From positions 327,207-391,206 of the forward strand of contig CACRXP010000177.1 in the NCBI GenBank assembly GCA_902702965.1: a stretch of 64,000 nt of DNA. Direction: 5' to 3'. Shown piece after piece: positions 59,955 through 64,000 of the stretch (position 1 is the stretch's first letter; every line of letters begins with the position of its first letter). The translations under genes and the position numbers were made by a program. The DNA is from Spirometra erinaceieuropaei (taxonomy: Eukaryota; Platyhelminthes; Cestoda; Diphyllobothriidea; Diphyllobothriidae). The notes under the pieces are model-generated. The model saw only the letters and a list, made by a program, of their open reading frames with translations, made no database searches and was not told where the DNA came from.

Positions 59955-60915
59955 TTGTCTGGTCCTGGAGATATGAAGCGTAATCCAGGACCCTCCCCAC
60001 GAAGACAGACTGCAGACTGGTCAAAGCGTTGGGTCCTGCAGTTAAATGTTGGTAAATGTGGCATACGTCTCCTGGGTAACACAGCGAGATCCGCCAGCAC
60101 AAGAGACTACTTCCTGGGCGGTACAGCTTTACGAGACGTCGAAACCCAAAGGGACCTCAGTGTGCTGACGACGAGTTCCCTAAAACCATCCGCTTATAGT
60201 TGGAGAGTGGCCAAGAGCGCAATGTCTGTATTGTACGCCATCGTACGTGAATTTATGGATTTTTACGAAGACGCTTTCTCTAAGACTTCAGGAACATTTG
60301 TGTGGCCGCACTTGGAGTATGGCATGCAAGCCGGGAGACCGTGGACATTTGAAAACCAAAATTGCCTAGAAAGTGTTTACAGGAGAGCCACGAAGATGGT
60401 TAGGGGTCAAAGCTCCTTTCCTTATGCAACCCGCCTAGTAAATCTGAATCTCCTCTTTCAGTTATGGGCAACTTCGCGGGTATCTCTTGCAAGCATTCTG
60501 CATTGTAAAAGGGTTGGATTACAGCCTGGCCTTCGAGGACTTTTTTGAATTTGCTACCACGACCAACCTCCGAGGTCACCCGTAAAAACTGCGTACTCAT
60601 CAGGCAAGGCTGGACGTTCGGAAGTTCTCCTTCTCTGGTCGAGTTGTCAAAGCATGGAATGCAGTTCCTGCAGACGTTACTATGTCACCCTCTATGCAAA
60701 GCTTTAAAAGGAACCTCGACCTATTCATATTCCGAAATGACCAAAAGTGACGAGTGATCCAGCTCATGTCCTGTAACTCACTCCCATTTTGACATACCAT
60801 TATGGGCTCGTTTAAACTATTTTAGCCCATGAATTTTTTCTGCTCACCACACACTTTTACGCTGCAAATAGGGTACTAAAGGGCTCATGCCTATTTCACT
60901 CAATAAACCGAACTG
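59955..60915 (+). mobile_element. CR1-like LINE, 3' segment (element 1)
   Basis: The plus-strand frame from about 60010 begins at WSKRWVLQLNVGKCG, the motif where the inverted segment stops. It goes on with ETQRDLSVLTTSSLKPS, AKSAMSVLYAI and PHLEYGMQAGRPW. After a frameshift near 60470 come FSGRVVKAWN-type and FKRNLDLF remnants. The 3' UTR contains GGGTACTAAAGGGCTCATGC and an ACTGA-rich end. Confidence 0.75.
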
Positions 60916-60959
60916 AGCCGAAAATTCGTACAATACCCTTAATTTTCTTCGGATAATAG

Positions 60960-61700
60960 TTCTTTAAAGATTATATCACTTATGCTTGGAGTTGGCAGTA
61001 CGTCTATGAAGGGAGGGAGAAACATTGTCTCGTTTGTGCATAGTGACTGGAAAAATGTGTGATTCCTTCCACAAGGTGGAATAGGTCCCCCTTTTAAGAG
61101 CGAGATTAAATATCATGCATAAGAGGGATGGGAAAATTACATTTGCATCCGCTTTTAGAATTCTAACTGGGACAGCATAGGGGTCAGGGCTATGCGAGTG
61201 ACGAAAACGCCGAAGCGCTAAAGTTACGCCCCACAGTGTGAAAGTTATAGTTTCGAGGACTGTCCCGGTCAATGCTTGGATGGTCGGTAGGGGAGCGGTT
61301 GAGTTTTTAATAAACGTTTTGGATAAAAAAGCATTGAAACTATTAGTAGTCAACTGGGCATCAGCTATTGGATTCCCGAGAACATCTCGGAGGGTGGGAT
61401 GCTGCGTTTTCCGGTGAGTTCGTACTTTTTGGGAGAAGAGTTTCGAGACATTTAACGAACGGTTTTCAGTGAGCTGCACATCTTCTGATATCTGTTTTTC
61501 TAGGACAGTCTCCTTGCCCGCTCAAAAATAGCACAAATCGAGGGCAGAACGGAAGCCTCGTTCTGAAGATGGAATCGACGAGAAGGTCTGCGCAATATGC
61601 GGCGAATGATTAAGGGTAGGAAAATCTCATTTCCAGCATTAATTATTTTCTTACGGGGGACAGAAAAAGAAATAAGGGGATTCAAATTTTTGTACAGTTT
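60960..61700 (-). mobile_element. CR1-like LINE, inverted 5' segment (element 2)
   Basis: Minus-strand frames carry the region upstream of the palm domain: FNAFLSKTF, a conserved SPDPYAVPVRILKA stretch, LCMIFNLALKRG and LWKESHIFPVTMHKRD. It begins about 45 bp right of element 1 and joins head-to-head to the plus-strand segment at about 61710. Confidence 0.6.
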
Positions 61701-61709
61701 AGCAATGCA

Positions 61710-62480
61710 AACATGACGAGTTCCCTAAAACCATCCGCCCACTGTTCGTGGGTGGCAAAAACCGCAATGTCCGTACTGTACGCCATCAAGCTTGCGTTTA
61801 TGGACTTTGCCGAAGAAGCTTTCTCTAAAACATTCGGAACATTCGTCCGGCCGCATTTAGAGTACGGCATACAAGCTTGGAGGCCGCGGGCTGTTGTGGA
61901 TTAAAACTGCCTCGAAAGAGTCCAGAGGAGAGCCATGAAGATGGTTAGGGGTCAAATCTCCTTTCCTTATGCAACCCGCCTAGTAAACCTAAACCTCCTT
62001 CCTTTGAGTTACAGGCAAATTCGCGGAGATCTCTTGCAAGCCTTCCGCATTGTAAAGGGGTTGGATTGCAGTCTGACCTTCGAGGACTTTTTTGAATTTG
62101 CTACCACGACCAACCTCCGAGGTCGCCCGTTAAAACTGCGCACTCAGCAGGCACGGCTGGATGTGCGGAAGTTCTCCTTCTCGGTTCGGGTGGTCAAACC
62201 ATGGAATGAGCTTCCCGCAGATGTTGTGATGTCACCATCTATACAAAGTTTTAAGAAGAATCTGGACATATTTTTGTTCCGAAATGACCAAGAGCGATGA
62301 GAAGTCGAGCTCACCCCCCGTAACTCCTTCTCATTTTGTCCCACCATTATGGGCGTGTTCGAACTATTTCAGCCCAGAACATCTATCTGTACATCACACA
62401 TTTTTTACGTTGCAAATAGGGTACTCAAAGGCTTACGCCTATTTCCCTCAAGAACTGAACTGAACTGAACTGAACATGTA
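61710..62480 (+). mobile_element. CR1-like LINE, 3' segment with TGAAC tail (element 2)
   Basis: The frame at 61713-61904 reads TSSLKPSAHCSWVAKTAMSV, then IRPHLEYGIQAWRP-like sequence. After one stop and a short shift, 61935-62300 is open: MVRGQISFPYATRLVNLNLL, SYRQIRGDLLQAFRIVKGLD, FSFSVRVVKPWNELPADVV and SFKKNLDIFLF, stop at 62298. The 3' UTR signature GGGTACTCAAAGGCTTACGC leads to four TGAAC-type repeats at about 62453-62475. It is the best-preserved LINE end in the window. Confidence 0.8.
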
Positions 62481-62996
62481 CATCCGAACTAAGGATGAAA
62501 CCAGTCCAATCGTAGAAATTAAGGTGTGTTATTGATTCGGTCGACCGGGCTTATCGGAAATCGACGAAGAAGCTATACTTTGAGGACAACATTTTGTCAG
62601 CCTCGAGTTCTAACGTTCGAACAACTATGCCATGGTCTGAGCTCCCGAGCGGACTTTGGGATGACACCGACAAAGGCATGCAACCTCTACAGAAAATGAG
62701 GTCAGGTATGCTTAATCCTCGGGTGGGAAATTCGAAAACCTAACTCCACTTGCCAACATCTACAGCCACAAGGAAGTCCTCGAACACTTCAGGCCGGTGG
62801 ACAAAGACCAGTGGACTTCAGGAAGATTACAGTTACACGCAATCAGCTGATTCTTAAAGTTTAGTCGTCCGCAGCATGAAATGCCCGTGAGAGATAACAA
62901 TCAAAATCCGCACTGGCGATGGGTAGGCGACAGATACAGTCAGCGAGTAAAGAGTACTTATTTTAAAGCAACTTAGAACCAACAGCTGCCTTCTAC

Positions 62997-64000
62997 TACG
63001 AAAAAATGCGGGAGGTCCAGCGGCAGAAATGTAGGTGCCTGCTTAACTTACATGCAGCTGCCCCCACCACGGCTGTCTTGATCACTTCGAATGCAAGCAT
63101 ATCATAGAGTAGAGGACTCAGAGTTCGGAATCAGCTACGGAGACTTTTGTCCTGTCTCATTTACTAAGACAATATCTGGACAATGGACGAACACTAGAGT
63201 CCGAAGCAAAGGCATCTTATTTAGTAAGGATCTGGCATTTAGGACAAAAAGTTTAGGGGGGAAGACTGTTTGTTTCTGAGGAAGTAAGAGCTATGTCGTC
63301 CAGTGGTTGACTGCTCACGTAACACAGGGCCCGAATGCATGTGTCCGGTTCTGCAAAATACGTTGTAGCATTAAAATAGCCTGACGTGGATAAAGAGGAA
63401 TAGGATTTGGGGGAGCAAATGACGGGCAGGAAAATTGATTACTATCTTTAGCTGGCTGATTTTTTACTGGAAATCCACAGGCAGGATACTGTAACATATT
63501 CCACTCGAAGTAAAGCTGAGGATCGGATGAGTCCACTGACCCACTATGGGCATTCGTATGAGGACATATTCAACTTATCCGCTACGATGTGAGGTTTGGG
63601 GGGTAGTTGGGAAAACGCTATATTCGGGTCCGTGGAGTTCGCAGGAGTGACGGGCGACTGTCGGGCAGAAGATTGCTTAGGGCAACTGAATTTGCCCATT
63701 GTTCGATCGACTACAGTTGCACTCGGACTCGTCTTTGAATTAGGTCATTGCTTTGGATTACTAAAGGTTACTGACGGAGACGGTAGAAGTGCTTACATAC
63801 GATGCGTGTTGTAGCGCTTAAAGATCTCAGCAAGAGGATTAGTTGGGTTCCCTACTGAATTAACTCTGTTATGGCGTGGTGAGGTCGTAGACGATTTCGA
63901 AGAAGACTTATTTAACATGACAACAGGGGCCGCTATGTCGATGTTGGGTTTTGACATTTAAAAACTGTTATGTGTTCTCTGAATTGGTATGACATACGCG
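62997..64000 (+). repeat. Segment D: 3' part of a further block copy, runs off the window
   Basis: From about 62997 the sequence matches block A from about 6095 onward. It shares the stretch GGGAGGTCCAGCGGCAG at 63010 (A: 6103), the piece at 63100-63300 (A: 6200-6400) and the piece at 63380-63560 (A: 6450-6620). No signal exon or micro-exon lies in the visible part, because these belong to the 5' part of the block. It is probably the detached right part of block C. Confidence 0.75.

Noticed and set aside
1..64000. CRISPR arrays, bacterial operons, rRNA
   Set aside because: No regular short direct repeats with unique spacers, no Shine-Dalgarno-led gene strings and no rRNA-like segments. The sequence is eukaryotic.

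Overview
This window reads as nuclear DNA of a repeat-rich metazoan, most probably a parasitic flatworm. I infer a tapeworm of the diphyllobothriid type from the mix of Penelope-like, CR1-like, RTE-like and Merlin elements and from the look of the LINE C-termini, but no marker proves it. There are no long uninterrupted host ORFs. Coding sequence is in short exons bounded by GT...AG introns.

The left part is a tandem array of diverged blocks of roughly 7 kb: block A (about 950-7860), block B (about 11840-18995) and block C (about 21100-27615). A fourth segment, D (about 62997 to the window end), matches the 3' part of block A and starts almost exactly at the block position where C stops. C and D therefore look like the two halves of one block, split by about 35 kb of unrelated DNA. 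Each complete block carries the same small secreted-peptide gene. It has a TATAAAYAG box 47-48 nt before the start codon, a signal-peptide exon, a 24-nt exon, a 19-nt exon and a short last exon. This is the architecture of a micro-exon gene (MEG). Copy C is intact on paper (40 residues, 16-residue mature peptide ending in Gly). Copy A has lost its ATG and one splice acceptor. Copy B has lost the stop codon and runs on.

The spacers between blocks (7860-11840, 18995-21100) hold fragments of Penelope-like elements (PLEs), CR1-like LINEs and RTE-like LINEs. The 35-kb segment holds two apparent host genes. The first is a four-exon gene at 30356-35604 whose phases all agree and which encodes an unrecognised 165-residue (or 146-residue) protein with an N-terminal hydrophobic segment. 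The second is the 3' end of a gene at 48771-48964, with a 54-nt symmetric exon and a C-terminal hydrophobic tail. The rest is mobile DNA: a family of palindromic elements of about 1 kb with TA target sites, a PLE flanked by inverted terminal repeats, a Merlin transposase remnant, elements with a constant unit of about 345-350 bp, and near the right end two CR1-like LINEs with inverted 5' segments, as twin priming would leave.

All calls come from reading the sequence by eye. Splice sites are predictions, and element boundaries are accurate to about 10-50 bp.
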